DNA from: Oligoflexia bacterium
GTDB taxonomy: Bacteria > Bdellovibrionota_B > Oligoflexia > Oligoflexales > JAGOVF01
DNA: 52,399 bases
Assembly (NCBI GenBank): GCA_030432875.1
Contig: JAUILP010000018.1
Coordinates: forward strand, 1 to 52,399
Direction: 5' to 3'
The translations under genes and the position numbers were made by a program. Shown here piece after piece: positions 1-8,934 of this stretch. The notes below the pieces were generated by a model. It was not told the origin of the DNA and did not search any database. It saw nothing but the letters and a program-made list of their open reading frames with translations. Numbering within the stretch: position 1 is the first letter of the stretch; the number at the start of each line of letters is the position of its first letter.

Positions 1-77
1 GAATAATGAACTCGCAGGCTCTTCAAAATTAGCACCAGCCTCGACCATCCTTGATCGGTTAGCATCATCCGTAACAT
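1..77 (-). CDS. IS5-type transposase, N-terminal fragment (runs off the left edge)
   Basis: The reverse complement begins with ATG at 77 and stays open to the window edge, giving 25 residues that start MLRMMLTDQGWSRL. This resembles the N-terminus of IS5-family orfA/DDE transposases, which typically begin with a basic residue, M-L-T/S-D and a conserved W followed by a leucine-rich helix. A GGGAGC ribosome-binding site lies about 10 bases upstream. The rest of the element is outside the window, so intactness cannot be judged. The subgroup is inferred from the N-terminus only. Confidence 0.55.
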   Translation of the reverse strand, partial: MLRMMLTDQGWSRLVLILKSLRVHY

Positions 78-151
78 GTTTCTCAAGCTCCCTTTTGTTT
101 TTTAAAAAAGATTGTCGTGAGAAACTGTTTTGATTTCAATAGTTTAAATTA

Positions 152-168
152 GATGTGAGTACAGGCCC
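152..168. repeat. Probable terminal inverted repeat of the IS5-type element
   Basis: Read on the minus strand, the sequence GGGCCTGTACTCACATC lies about 75 bases upstream of the transposase start. IS427/ISL2-type members of the IS5 family usually have short terminal repeats beginning GGGxCTGT or GAGxCTGT. The flanking TA could be part of a target duplication. The partner repeat would be outside the window. Confidence 0.4.
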
Positions 169-720
169 TAATAATCAATTTCTCCCCCAAAGGGACTTTA
201 CATAAAACGCTTAAATAAAAATCTATCGTGGCAATAGGTTAGATAAATAAATGATATCAGACCTTCGCCATTATAAATCACCAAGGCTATAAACGCCCTG
301 CTGGATAAGGACTCTAGGCGTACTAGTGGCGGTTTCTTCTGGTACCTAGGCCTTCTCCAACTGGTTATTTCCTTACTAGACCGAGGCCATTATGTTGCAC
401 CCACCGGGGCACACTTACAAAGCTTACGCATTGAAGTCGAATACCTCCAAGTCTACGCTGGTCTGATTGACGCCCATACCCCATGATCAGGTCCACGACT
501 ACGCTGACGCAAACGATTACGTTACATGAAAGTGATCATAAACATGAGCGTAGACCACTAACTTTATTGCCTTATTTATGCAACAGCGCCATTAATTACC
601 TGAGTGGCACCAAAAAAATAAACTTTTGCCCTCTTTGTACCGAAAAGATATGCGAAGGAGTATATAAAAATTAACCATATAACTTCAAAATCGAAGAGAT
701 TTTCCGAGGCCTGCAGGCGT
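169..720. other. Stretch without a convincing gene; coding-like debris
   Basis: The plus-strand frame from 277 to 485 is open and protein-like (it contains GHYVAPTGAHLQSL), but it has no start codon and follows a stop directly. It could be the tail of a gene cut by the nearby IS element. An ORF at 483-674 has no ribosome-binding site and no family resemblance. A strong AAGGAG at 655-660 lies nine bases before an in-frame ATT codon (670) of the next gene. Nothing else is recognised. Confidence 0.4.
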
Positions 721-1557
721 ATGCCTATAGCAGGAATGACTCTCGTGGAAATCATCGTTTCCCTGATGCTTTCTATGTTTCTTGTTGTCGTAGTCATGCG
801 TAGTTTTCTACCCTTGGTGAGTGGTGAGCAGCAAACTCTTGCCATTAATCACAACAGAGAAATACTTCGTTCCTTTGAAACGGCTATAGCAGAAAAACTC
901 TTGTTTAAAAAAGAAATAGTATCTGGCACCCTTGCCGAGAGAAATCTCATTATGTTTTCGATGATCAATTCAAATGGTCAAACCTATAGAACTTTACGCT
1001 GTAGTCCCTTTTTTTTTAGGGATACTCAGCATGGTAGCAATCCACCAAAGTATTACTCATTAATGGCAGGAGAATTTGGCTCTGGGAAATTTGCTAGTAA
1101 GTTTTTATATAGCTCAAAACACCGGGATTTTAAACCGATTGGCGGTTCTGGTGTCCCTAAGCCTTTGAATGATGCCAGAGAGCGCTGCCTTGATTATGGA
1201 CACCAAATCAACCTTATTAATGATCAAACCTCAAGCCTAAACTTTTGTGTCAAAATAAGTAGCGATATCCCTAGGCACGGTAATGGTTTGGCTTATAGTA
1301 CCGCTGATGAAGAAGAATTTAAAAAAATATCCCATCAGGTATTTTCATCACAAAATAGTATTTTTTCAGAAATCCATGTTGACTTTGTCGATTTGAGAAC
1401 GGGAGAACCCGTAATTTGCAAAAATGTTGGTTCCCTTGAAAATGTGGGTGCTCATATATTTTATACTATGTACTGGCATAAAGAACGGTTCCAAGCTGGC
1501 AATATATTTTTTAGCCGAAAGTCGGGCTATTTTCTGGGAACACCAAACTCAAATTAA
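721..1557 (+). CDS. Prepilin-like protein (type IV pilus / type II secretion pseudopilin class)
   Basis: The N-terminus carries a prepilin peptidase site, A-G followed by MTLVEIIVSLMLSMFLVVVV: Gly at -1, Glu at +5 and a long hydrophobic helix. This marks an inner-membrane protein processed by PilD-type peptidase and assembled into, or priming, a pilus or pseudopilus. The 278-residue length and variable C-terminal domain suit a minor pilin (PilW/GspJ-like), not a major pilin. The first ATG is at 721, but the frame stays open upstream and a good AAGGAG sits before ATT at 670. That start would give a longer basic leader (SKRFSEACRR). It heads a tight three-gene set with the next two genes. The exact minor-pilin class is not resolved. 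Confidence 0.75.
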   Translation: MPIAGMTLVEIIVSLMLSMFLVVVVMRSFLPLVSGEQQTLAINHNREILRSFETAIAEKLLFKKEIVSGTLAERNLIMFSMINSNGQTYRTLRCSPFFFRDTQHGSNPPKYYSLMAGEFGSGKFASKFLYSSKHRDFKPIGGSGVPKPLNDARERCLDYGHQINLINDQTSSLNFCVKISSDIPRHGNGLAYSTADEEEFKKISHQVFSSQNSIFSEIHVDFVDLRTGEPVICKNVGSLENVGAHIFYTMYWHKERFQAGNIFFSRKSGYFLGTPNSN

Positions 1558-1567
1558 ATGAGCAGAT

Positions 1568-2302
1568 ATGAAACAGATTATGATGCCATATTTTTATCAA
1601 ACACGGGAAGGAAAGCTTGGGTTCTCTCTAACAGAACTGGTTATCGGTTTAGGTATTTTTAGTTTTATCTTGATAGGTCTGATGACCCTAATCACGCATA
1701 TGGACCAAAAAGAAGAGTGGCTAAAATCTCGAGCGACGACCCATGCTGAACTAGATGCCACTCTTCAAACAATAGAAAAATTTTGGGACCGGATAGACTG
1801 GGAAACCCTGAATTCGCTTAGTGTAGAGTCGCATCACAAGAAATTCACTTTGACCCGTCCTATCAATATGCATGAGAATGAAAGCCTTACCGTTTCCCAG
1901 GCTTGTCAAAGAATGAAAGGTCTTCCAAAAGAGTTGGCCACTACCGATGCTAAACTGATTAGCGGCTTACAAATTATGAAAAAATGCGGCAGCGCCCTTT
2001 GCCCGAAAGGAGCTTTGCCTGTGGTAAAGCTTTCTTATTTGCGTAGCGGCAAGCTAACAAAAAGGAAATTTTTTCCGCAAAGTGCCAAAAGCAATACTTT
2101 TTTGGGGTCTACATTGGGAATTGGCATGTGTGCTTTCCCCTCTAGCGATGGTGAACGCCTGCAAATAGAATTAGAGGGGATATTTTTCAGTAGACATGAA
2201 AAAGCGGCACCTTTCAGGAAAATGACTATGTTTCGCACCTTAACCAAAGGAAACCGTATTGGAGATGACGTCAAGCTATTTGAAGACGGTGATTCTTTAT
2301 GA
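1568..2302 (+). CDS. Prepilin-like protein, second minor pilin/pseudopilin
   Basis: The 244-residue product has a leader ending K-L-G, then FSLTELVIGLGIFSFILIGL, which matches the type IV prepilin signature (Gly -1, Phe +1, Glu +5, hydrophobic helix). Cleavage would fall after about residue 18. The C-terminal domain contains several cysteines (for example KKCGSALCPKG), as in minor pilins stabilised by disulfides. It begins 11 bases after the preceding prepilin gene, so both are probably co-transcribed and incorporated into the same pilus-like structure. No pilus motor genes are in the window, so pilus versus secretion use is undecided. Confidence 0.75.
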   Translation: MKQIMMPYFYQTREGKLGFSLTELVIGLGIFSFILIGLMTLITHMDQKEEWLKSRATTHAELDATLQTIEKFWDRIDWETLNSLSVESHHKKFTLTRPINMHENESLTVSQACQRMKGLPKELATTDAKLISGLQIMKKCGSALCPKGALPVVKLSYLRSGKLTKRKFFPQSAKSNTFLGSTLGIGMCAFPSSDGERLQIELEGIFFSRHEKAAPFRKMTMFRTLTKGNRIGDDVKLFEDGDSL

Positions 2303-2311
2303 GGATCGCAT

Positions 2312-2647
2312 ATGAAATATAGTTTTTTTGAGGGGAAAAAATTGAAGCGAGGTAACGTTCATTATCTATTATTTATTGGATTCATGAATATCATCGTGCC
2401 ATCTGTTGTCTTTGGGTATACCGCAAATTCCATCAAGTTAGAAATGATGGAAAAAGGAGGGTATAGGGTGTATATCAACTACACTATCCCAGAAATCCAA
2501 GAGTTTCGCGAAGCCTTTGTTGAGTTCAGGAGCAAAAAAGAAGCCGATGATTTTTATAATGAAATATTGCAAGGAGCTGATTTTTTTCTAAAAGACCCAG
2601 AAAAAAACCGCTTTTCACCAACCCCAAAGGGACCGAGACCCTGGTAG
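2312..2647 (+). CDS. Small exported protein, third gene of the prepilin operon
   Basis: The 111-residue product has a basic N-terminus followed by a hydrophobic segment (YLLFIGFMNIIVPSVVFGYT) that looks like a signal peptide or anchor. A short mixed alpha/beta region and a proline-rich tail (SPTPKGPRPW) follow. GAGGATC just before the start is a usable ribosome-binding site, and the gene starts nine bases after the second prepilin gene. No family is recognised. Its position suggests an accessory role for the minor pilins, such as a periplasmic partner, but this is inference. Confidence 0.6.
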   Translation: MKYSFFEGKKLKRGNVHYLLFIGFMNIIVPSVVFGYTANSIKLEMMEKGGYRVYINYTIPEIQEFREAFVEFRSKKEADDFYNEILQGADFFLKDPEKNRFSPTPKGPRPW

Positions 2648-2669
2648 TTTTTTTTACCTTAGGAAATCC

Positions 2670-5144
2670 CTAGGCAGACCATTCTGGAATGATTTTACCC
2701 TCTGCATCTAAAAACTCTAACGTGCAGGACAATTTTATCAATTGCGGGGCTAGAGAATGTAATGAATATATTTCTCCCGCTGCTAAAACATTTTTTTCTC
2801 TGAGTTTTTTTTGAGTAAGATATTCCAGAAGTCCCACGAGATCCAGATGCATGGAAAGAGCCTGAATATAAAGATGTTGCCACATTTGCTGATGAATTGA
2901 CATCCAGTCTTTTGTTGATAATGGCATGAGAAAATTTACAGCCTTTTTAATATCATCTAACGGTATATTTTTAAGAATAGCAGAGAGTTTTTTGCTATCA
3001 GCATCGATGACTTGGGATAAGCGTCCAATGAAGTCAGCCTGAAAATGATTGTGCAGCATATGCACGATCTTCGCGAGTTGCCTGAGTGGATCAAGACGCA
3101 ATATATTATAGTAACCCAAATTTACACTTAAAACCGTGACAAATAATCGATGAAAAAGATAGCTTACGGGTGCTTTTTGATAATATGACATATCGATATA
3201 AATCGCTCTCGTCCTGTTATGATAAAATATTTCTGAACCTAACCCCTTCAAATTTATAGCGCCCACAATTTTTTTATTACTAATCATAAGAATCTCTGCC
3301 ATCGCAGCGTCTTTTGCCAGACCTTCATTTAAAGAAATGACTCGAGTCATTTTGTTAAGGTTTAAATGATCGACGCGAAGTTTCACCATCAAATAGTGAG
3401 AACTAAAATTTTCATAAAAATATTGAGAAAAAACTCGCGACAAAATACGCAGAGCCTTATCTTGATGACTGCGGATTAACTTTGGGACAAGGTCTTTTGG
3501 ATAGGCCCTTACCTTTGCAATTGGATATGGCACTAAAGAAGGATCCTGCCATATTGGCCATTGCCACTTTTCAAGAATACTCATTTCTCCTGAAATAAGA
3601 CTCGTGACTTGCAAACCCATGTGCTTACCAAAATCATCCTCTGAACTCAGGAACACCTGTTCAGGAACTTCACGTGTGACTTGATTATCTTCAGAAATTT
3701 TTCGCCAATCAATGTTCGCCTTTCTTTGACTTGGTGGTTCATTGAGAGGTGGAGAATATGGCTGTTTGATAGAGCCTAAGGATGTTTTGCCTTCTGCACT
3801 AAAGTTTGGCGGTAATGCCGGTGGCATTTGGTTCATTTTCTCCGGTAAGGTCACAGGTAAACTTTTGATCTCGCGCTTATGAGAAGAGTTCATATCTATC
3901 TTGGAAGACGCATTATCCAGGTTCCTCGGTACGGGACTTATCTGACTCTGTAAAAGTTGGGTGACATGGCTCAGTTTTATCTCGATATCTGGACAAGAAA
4001 TGCCAGAGGTAATAGCGATTTTCCAAAAATATTCCGATGTTTTATAATCCCTACGCATGAAAGCAAGACTGGCAAAATAATCCATTAAGGGTAGACTTTG
4101 ATAAAAATAGTGCTGTTTTAGATTTTCTACTTCCCCAATCAAAAATAAAACCTCTGGCAAAGCTTCGGTAAATTCAGGTGGAATAAGTTTAAATTTTTCT
4201 TCATCGATCAAAATTTTGTATTTTTCTTTTAAACTCTCACCCGAAGTAAAAAATCCTGGATTTGCGAGCATTTGATTTCTTAAGGCATATTCACGCAGTA
4301 TTTGTTTTTCGATTTGAGTAACTTTTTCATCTAACTTTTTAATGTCCCGCTCACCATATTCATAAATTTCTGGATAAAGATGTTGAACATTGAGAAAGCT
4401 ACAATATTTTTCTGAATAAATTCCTGGTGCAGAACTAGCATAAATAGCACTTTCATCCGTCGCTCCTTTTTCGCTACCTGATGACTTAGCAACAGACCCA
4501 GAAATAGTGATAAGTAGCTTATTTTCTTCAATATCAATATCAATAAGAGCGCCAAAAATTGGCAGTAGGTTCTCGATCAGCTTTGAAGGTTTGGGTTTTA
4601 GGCCTTCATGTGCCAAATCTTTGCTGCTCAAATGTTTGAGGGAACAAAACGCAACTAAGGTATTTAATTTTACCTCAGTAGAATTTTTTTGCGACAGTCC
4701 CAATGTAAAGTAGGCCTGGCAAAAACTTTTTAATCCATCAAAAAGGATCTTTGCTTTGGGTCCCCCACCCCAGTAGTCATTATATAAGAATCCAAAATTA
4801 CCTCGATCTACGTAGCATTGAATTTTGAAACATACTACTTGAGGACACACTAACGGTGTTTTACCCTGATTATCGAGATTTTTTAGACTTGGCAAACGAA
4901 TTTTGCTACTTTCACAAATCACGGAAATAGAATAATTATTGTCATGAAGAACTCTTACCGTCAAATCATCACCGTATTGGGCTTCAACAAATGCCTTTAA
5001 CTCTGCTTGTAGATCAACCAAACTGAAGGCTAATGTGATCTCAAATTTTTTTTGATCAAAAAACCGCAAATGGTTAACGGAAAGGTTATGCCACCCTGAA
5101 GTTAACTTTGGTATCGCTACATTTTTAGTGTTTTTTTTTGCCAA
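2670..5144 (-). CDS. Large hypothetical protein (824 aa), unknown function
   Basis: No signal peptide or membrane segment is seen. The N-terminus is lysine-rich (MAKKNTKN), so a cytoplasmic location is likely. Residues about 1-400 form a mixed alpha/beta region. A proline- and serine-rich linker follows at roughly 400-485 (PPALPPNFS, SPPLNEPPSQRK), then a helical C-terminal half from about 500. The two-part structure suggests two domains joined by a flexible tether. It converges with the prepilin operon (22-base gap) and shares the upstream gap with the divergent gene at 5570. I recognise no catalytic motif. The gene is almost certainly real, given its length and codon regularity. Confidence 0.7.
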   Translation of the reverse strand: MAKKNTKNVAIPKLTSGWHNLSVNHLRFFDQKKFEITLAFSLVDLQAELKAFVEAQYGDDLTVRVLHDNNYSISVICESSKIRLPSLKNLDNQGKTPLVCPQVVCFKIQCYVDRGNFGFLYNDYWGGGPKAKILFDGLKSFCQAYFTLGLSQKNSTEVKLNTLVAFCSLKHLSSKDLAHEGLKPKPSKLIENLLPIFGALIDIDIEENKLLITISGSVAKSSGSEKGATDESAIYASSAPGIYSEKYCSFLNVQHLYPEIYEYGERDIKKLDEKVTQIEKQILREYALRNQMLANPGFFTSGESLKEKYKILIDEEKFKLIPPEFTEALPEVLFLIGEVENLKQHYFYQSLPLMDYFASLAFMRRDYKTSEYFWKIAITSGISCPDIEIKLSHVTQLLQSQISPVPRNLDNASSKIDMNSSHKREIKSLPVTLPEKMNQMPPALPPNFSAEGKTSLGSIKQPYSPPLNEPPSQRKANIDWRKISEDNQVTREVPEQVFLSSEDDFGKHMGLQVTSLISGEMSILEKWQWPIWQDPSLVPYPIAKVRAYPKDLVPKLIRSHQDKALRILSRVFSQYFYENFSSHYLMVKLRVDHLNLNKMTRVISLNEGLAKDAAMAEILMISNKKIVGAINLKGLGSEIFYHNRTRAIYIDMSYYQKAPVSYLFHRLFVTVLSVNLGYYNILRLDPLRQLAKIVHMLHNHFQADFIGRLSQVIDADSKKLSAILKNIPLDDIKKAVNFLMPLSTKDWMSIHQQMWQHLYIQALSMHLDLVGLLEYLTQKKLREKNVLAAGEIYSLHSLAPQLIKLSCTLEFLDAEGKIIPEWSA

Positions 5145-5569
5145 TTTTGCTCTTTTTCCAATATCATACTATTTAGGAATCAACCTATTATCCTCTCTAA
5201 AAGCAACCCATAACGCACATTGTTCTTAGTGAGACGCACTTAAGTTCTCCTAAGACCAGGGTAAAATAATTACAGCGCCGCCCGTTAATCACTATAAAAG
5301 CGTTATTACTTATGGAAGCAAACTTATGGCCCCGTAACCATCATTTGACCGCACAGATTCATATTATCGTTTCGGAGATACACAGAAAATCTTAAGTAGC
5401 ATCTATTCACAGGTGAGAAATAAGCTATAATAAAAGCTAAGGGTAGACGAAAATGTGAAATTACTGATTCTATAGCAACGAAAATGCTCATCCAACACAC
5501 GTCTTTGAAGAAAACATCAATTATTACCCTGATTAATTTTATCTTCTTGTGACGGGAGTTTCTTTTCTC
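5145..5569. other. Divergent intergenic region, no gene recognised
   Basis: The stretch separates the 824-residue minus-strand gene from the plus-strand gene starting at 5570 and must hold promoters for both. It is AT-rich. The minus-strand ORF at 5324-5704 overlaps the downstream gene and has no family character. A GGGAG ribosome-binding site for the downstream gene is at 5553-5557. Confidence 0.5.
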
Positions 5570-6706
5570 ATGAATATTATCAGGATAGACAACCGGATAA
5601 AATGGATAAATAGGTTTTTTAGTGCCGAGGATCTTAGCTCTATTAAAGACTTTTGTCTTGGACTTGAAAAATCCTATGAGGTAAACCTTAAGGGAGCACG
5701 CCAATCATCGGGTCTTTTACTCATAGAAATTTTATATGCCCTGACGCGTCATAGAATTTGGCATGAATCGCCATCATTTAAAGTATTTCTCAGTGATTAT
5801 ATCGCCGCGTCTTATGAGGTAAGCTTTGAAAAATCTAAGAATTTTCTCGAGGTTATCCAAAAATACTGTCTAAACCATTTTTCTGCAATTTTTCCAGAGC
5901 CTGTTAATAATGACCAAGAGTTTTTAAAATATCTCGTGGTAAATGTTGTTCTCTCTACGAATGAAGTCGCACTTGAAGAAGATATTGGTCTGGGTGGTAC
6001 CTTTATAAAAAAAATAAAAAAAATAGTATTGCGAGATATAGCCAGTGATTATCATTCATTTACACAAGATGCAGAATATAAATTTTGTTTAGCTCTACAT
6101 GAACTTCTCAGCGAATCCCAGAAAAAAGAAAATTATTTTCACTTAAAACGATTTGAATATTTTTTGCTTGAGCACAGACCACCAAAAATAAAGGACTTTG
6201 ATCAAAACTTAGTTATTCAAATTATTGAAAACCTTCTAATTATTGGTCTGGGGTTTGAGGCTACCCAAAAATCATTAAGCAAAGAGGCTCTCGAATCATT
6301 ATTGTCATTTGATCTCATTTATCTAAAAGATCGTCTTTATAATCAAAATATTTATGCGCTTACAGAAAGTGCCGCCGAATTAACAAGCTATTTTGTTTAT
6401 GAATCATTTGTAAAAAGAGGAATACCAGATGCCCCAGAGACCTTAATCGCAGGTTTAAATGCTTACTATCAAAAAGCTCTTTTACAGGCTTTCCATACCA
6501 CTCATCAACAAAAAAGCCTTGATTTTATTAGAGATAATTTTTCTTCCATCATTCCAAAGGCTCTCAATCTCTTACTTGATGCTACTTCAGACGAATATTT
6601 TTGTGATGCGCTTCTAGATATTATCCGAACAAATATTTCTCATAATGATAATTCATTTCAAAAAAGAGACCTAACAAAAGTCCATGAACTTTTCTCACGC
6701 TGTTGA
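5570..6706 (+). CDS. Hypothetical helical protein (378 aa)
   Basis: The product is soluble and predicted mostly helical, with no signal peptide. I chose ATG at 5570 (MNIIRIDNRIKW) because GGGAG lies 12 bases upstream; an in-frame GTG at 5549 lacks a ribosome-binding site. No catalytic motif or known family is visible. The gene is followed after 88 bases by the DUF4301 gene on the same strand and may be co-transcribed with it. A general resemblance in style to the helical protein at 48397 is noted, but I cannot show homology by eye. Confidence 0.6.
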   Translation: MNIIRIDNRIKWINRFFSAEDLSSIKDFCLGLEKSYEVNLKGARQSSGLLLIEILYALTRHRIWHESPSFKVFLSDYIAASYEVSFEKSKNFLEVIQKYCLNHFSAIFPEPVNNDQEFLKYLVVNVVLSTNEVALEEDIGLGGTFIKKIKKIVLRDIASDYHSFTQDAEYKFCLALHELLSESQKKENYFHLKRFEYFLLEHRPPKIKDFDQNLVIQIIENLLIIGLGFEATQKSLSKEALESLLSFDLIYLKDRLYNQNIYALTESAAELTSYFVYESFVKRGIPDAPETLIAGLNAYYQKALLQAFHTTHQQKSLDFIRDNFSSIIPKALNLLLDATSDEYFCDALLDIIRTNISHNDNSFQKRDLTKVHELFSRC

Positions 6707-6794
6707 ACCAAATATCCCTTGCTAAATCAGGTAAAATAAATGAATATTTACTCGGTCAACAAGTATAAAACACGAGTAATTTTCAGTAGTCTCA

Positions 6795-8357
6795 ATGCTA
6801 ACACCACAAGAAGTTGAAAAACTTGAGCAATTAGGCCTAAATAGCCAGCGAATCTCCCTACATGTAGAGCGGATACGAAATTTTTTAAAGACGCGTAGTA
6901 AACACACATTTAAAATAAATTCTGCCTGCAGTATAGAAAATCATGGTGTTTTAGAGCTCTCAAGCTTGACTAAAAAACTCCCCTTTAAGACCCGATCCAC
7001 AGCCTATTTAAAAAAATACGTTTCGTTTGTTCCAGCAGCAGGAGCTTCAACCCGCTACGCCCAAATAATAGACGAACTCCTCCAAGGTATAGCAAGCAAA
7101 AACTTCGATTCGGCAGCGACTATTTTCGACCAGCTATTAGAACGTGGTTTTTTAGACTGCGCCTTACCGCCGCGCATTCGCAGCGCTTTTGAACGTGCTG
7201 TGCCCGCTACAGTTGAAGGTTGGGAGCAACTCAGTCGATATCTCCTCGAATTAAAACAGACCAAAGCGCTGCTTCCTGCCGTTAAAAATGGCACATCTTT
7301 TCTTGAAATTAAATTAAAAGAATGTGAACGCTTAGGTGAACTCGGCGGGATCTGTTTTGTTGTCCCTTATAAGGGAAGCCAAATCTTTTCTTCTTTTTGT
7401 GAAAAAATCGCAAAAGATAAAAACATCCTGTTTTTAGAGCAAGATTTATCTCTTTCGACAGTAAGAATCAATATGACGGGAGAGATAGTCCGCGATCATG
7501 ATAACTCTGAAGATTTTTCTATAGTTCCTGCAGGGCACGGAGCTTTGGTTGAGGTCATACCTAAGGTAAAAAGTTTTTTTTCTGACACTCAAGGGATCTT
7601 CATTAGAAATATCGACAATGTCATCGGTACCCAAGAAAAAGCTGTAGAAGCTAGTAAATGTTTTTTATTCTGCCACAGTTTTTTATTAGATCAACTCACT
7701 GCAGTGCGAGCCCACCTCAAAGAAGACAATGTTGATCAGGCAAAAGCTTCAGCCCAAACCATACTTATTCATTTTGATTCTCACCAAAATCTCTCGTTGC
7801 ATAAACAAAGCTATGAAGAAATTTTAGCACTGTGGCCAAGTCATACCCATGAATTATTACGGGTTCTTATTAATGTTTTTCACACGCCCCTAAAGCTCCT
7901 TAAAGACAGTCGCGTTGAAAATCTTTTAGCTCTGTATAGCAGACCGCTCGCTTTTTTTGGGGTTGTTGCTAACACAGGCAAAGACATCGGTGGGATTCCA
8001 GTTTTAGTCGAGCAACCTTTAGGTGATACCAAAGTGTCGTTGGAGCTTCCGCATATTTCTCCTGACGATCAGCGTTTCTACTTTAGTGACCCAAAGAATG
8101 CGCCTTTTTTTAACCCGTCATTTGTAGCCATTGAACACTTTGATGACCCACAAAAAGCCTATGAATTAAGTCCTGATTTTTGGATTTTAGCTGAGAAAAA
8201 ATTTCAGGGACAACCGGTATATTATCATGAGTCAGTTATTTATGAGCTCATTGGCAATAGCGTATTCGCTAATTTAGTTTTTATTGAGATTCCGCGTTAT
8301 CTATTCAATCCATGTAAAAGCATCGAAGATACAAAAAGTACGTCGTTACTTATCTAA
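6795..8357 (+). CDS. DUF4301 family protein (nucleotidyltransferase-like fold)
   Basis: The 520-residue length is close to that of the family. Residues about 76-92 contain FVPAAGASTRYAQ, a glycine-rich N-terminal loop like the GxGTR loop of sugar-nucleotide and MobA-type nucleotidyltransferases. Later segments typical of DUF4301 are present, including the RPLAFFGVVANTGKDIGG block and a C-terminal PVYYHESVIYELIGN region. The substrate is unknown for the family; transfer of a nucleotide to a sugar or phosphate is inferred from the fold. No signal peptide is seen, so it is cytoplasmic. The start at 6795 has only a weak ribosome-binding site. Confidence 0.75.
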   Translation: MLTPQEVEKLEQLGLNSQRISLHVERIRNFLKTRSKHTFKINSACSIENHGVLELSSLTKKLPFKTRSTAYLKKYVSFVPAAGASTRYAQIIDELLQGIASKNFDSAATIFDQLLERGFLDCALPPRIRSAFERAVPATVEGWEQLSRYLLELKQTKALLPAVKNGTSFLEIKLKECERLGELGGICFVVPYKGSQIFSSFCEKIAKDKNILFLEQDLSLSTVRINMTGEIVRDHDNSEDFSIVPAGHGALVEVIPKVKSFFSDTQGIFIRNIDNVIGTQEKAVEASKCFLFCHSFLLDQLTAVRAHLKEDNVDQAKASAQTILIHFDSHQNLSLHKQSYEEILALWPSHTHELLRVLINVFHTPLKLLKDSRVENLLALYSRPLAFFGVVANTGKDIGGIPVLVEQPLGDTKVSLELPHISPDDQRFYFSDPKNAPFFNPSFVAIEHFDDPQKAYELSPDFWILAEKKFQGQPVYYHESVIYELIGNSVFANLVFIEIPRYLFNPCKSIEDTKSTSLLI

Positions 8358-8590
8358 TTTCTGGGGATCTCTGGCTGTGGTCTGCAGTACCATGCTTCCC
8401 ATCACTTTTTTTTATTTATATTTTTCCCTCGCCTCTCCAATAAAAAATTTCTGAAATTTTAAATTTAGGAAAATTCTGCCTAGTGCCAAAGTTTATATAA
8501 GCAAAGTCTGCCTGTTGCAGTTCATGCATTATGTTTAGAGAATAGAGTTATACCCAAGCAAAGTTCTTTCATTTAACTCGTGAGGTTTTC

Positions 8591-8863
8591 ATGTTTAAGC
8601 AGATCACTTTGAAAAAATTTGCCGAAGCATTAACGGAACTCGGCCATGATCCCAAAATTTATCATGGTCGCAAACTCTCCCTCGACAAGTTATGTGAAAT
8701 ATATGACATAGATGCCGAAACTATTTATGATGCTGCCCTAAATAACGAACTCAGTGTTTACTATGATTATCCAGCTGATTTAGCTTGGGTTGATGCTCTA
8801 GAAGCCGCACATTTTTTTTACTGTATTAAAAGCAGGAAAGCGCTGTATAGCCGAAGTCTATAA
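8591..8863 (+). CDS. Small hypothetical protein (90 aa)
   Basis: The ORF has a GTGAGG ribosome-binding site before ATG at 8591 and a balanced amino-acid composition. Residues 30-50 (LSLDKLCEIYDIDAETIYDA) look like a helix-turn-helix-type segment, in which a short helix is followed by a turn and a recognition-like helix. It might therefore bind DNA or a partner protein, but no family is recognised. It stands alone between DUF4301 and the convergent tlyA gene, with about 230 bases of upstream sequence that could hold its own promoter. Confidence 0.5.
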   Translation: MFKQITLKKFAEALTELGHDPKIYHGRKLSLDKLCEIYDIDAETIYDAALNNELSVYYDYPADLAWVDALEAAHFFYCIKSRKALYSRSL

Positions 8864-8934
8864 ATTACCAAAATTTATTGATCGTAACCCTTACAAATCC
8901 TCTTTAGGGGAGTGATTTAACACGACCCAAAAAT

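Noticed and set aside
483-674. 63-residue plus-strand ORF
   Set aside because: No ribosome-binding site, no family resemblance, and located in a stretch with other degenerate coding-like sequence.
5324-5704. 126-residue minus-strand ORF
   Set aside because: Overlaps the start of the better-supported gene at 5570, lacks a ribosome-binding site, and has no recognisable domain.
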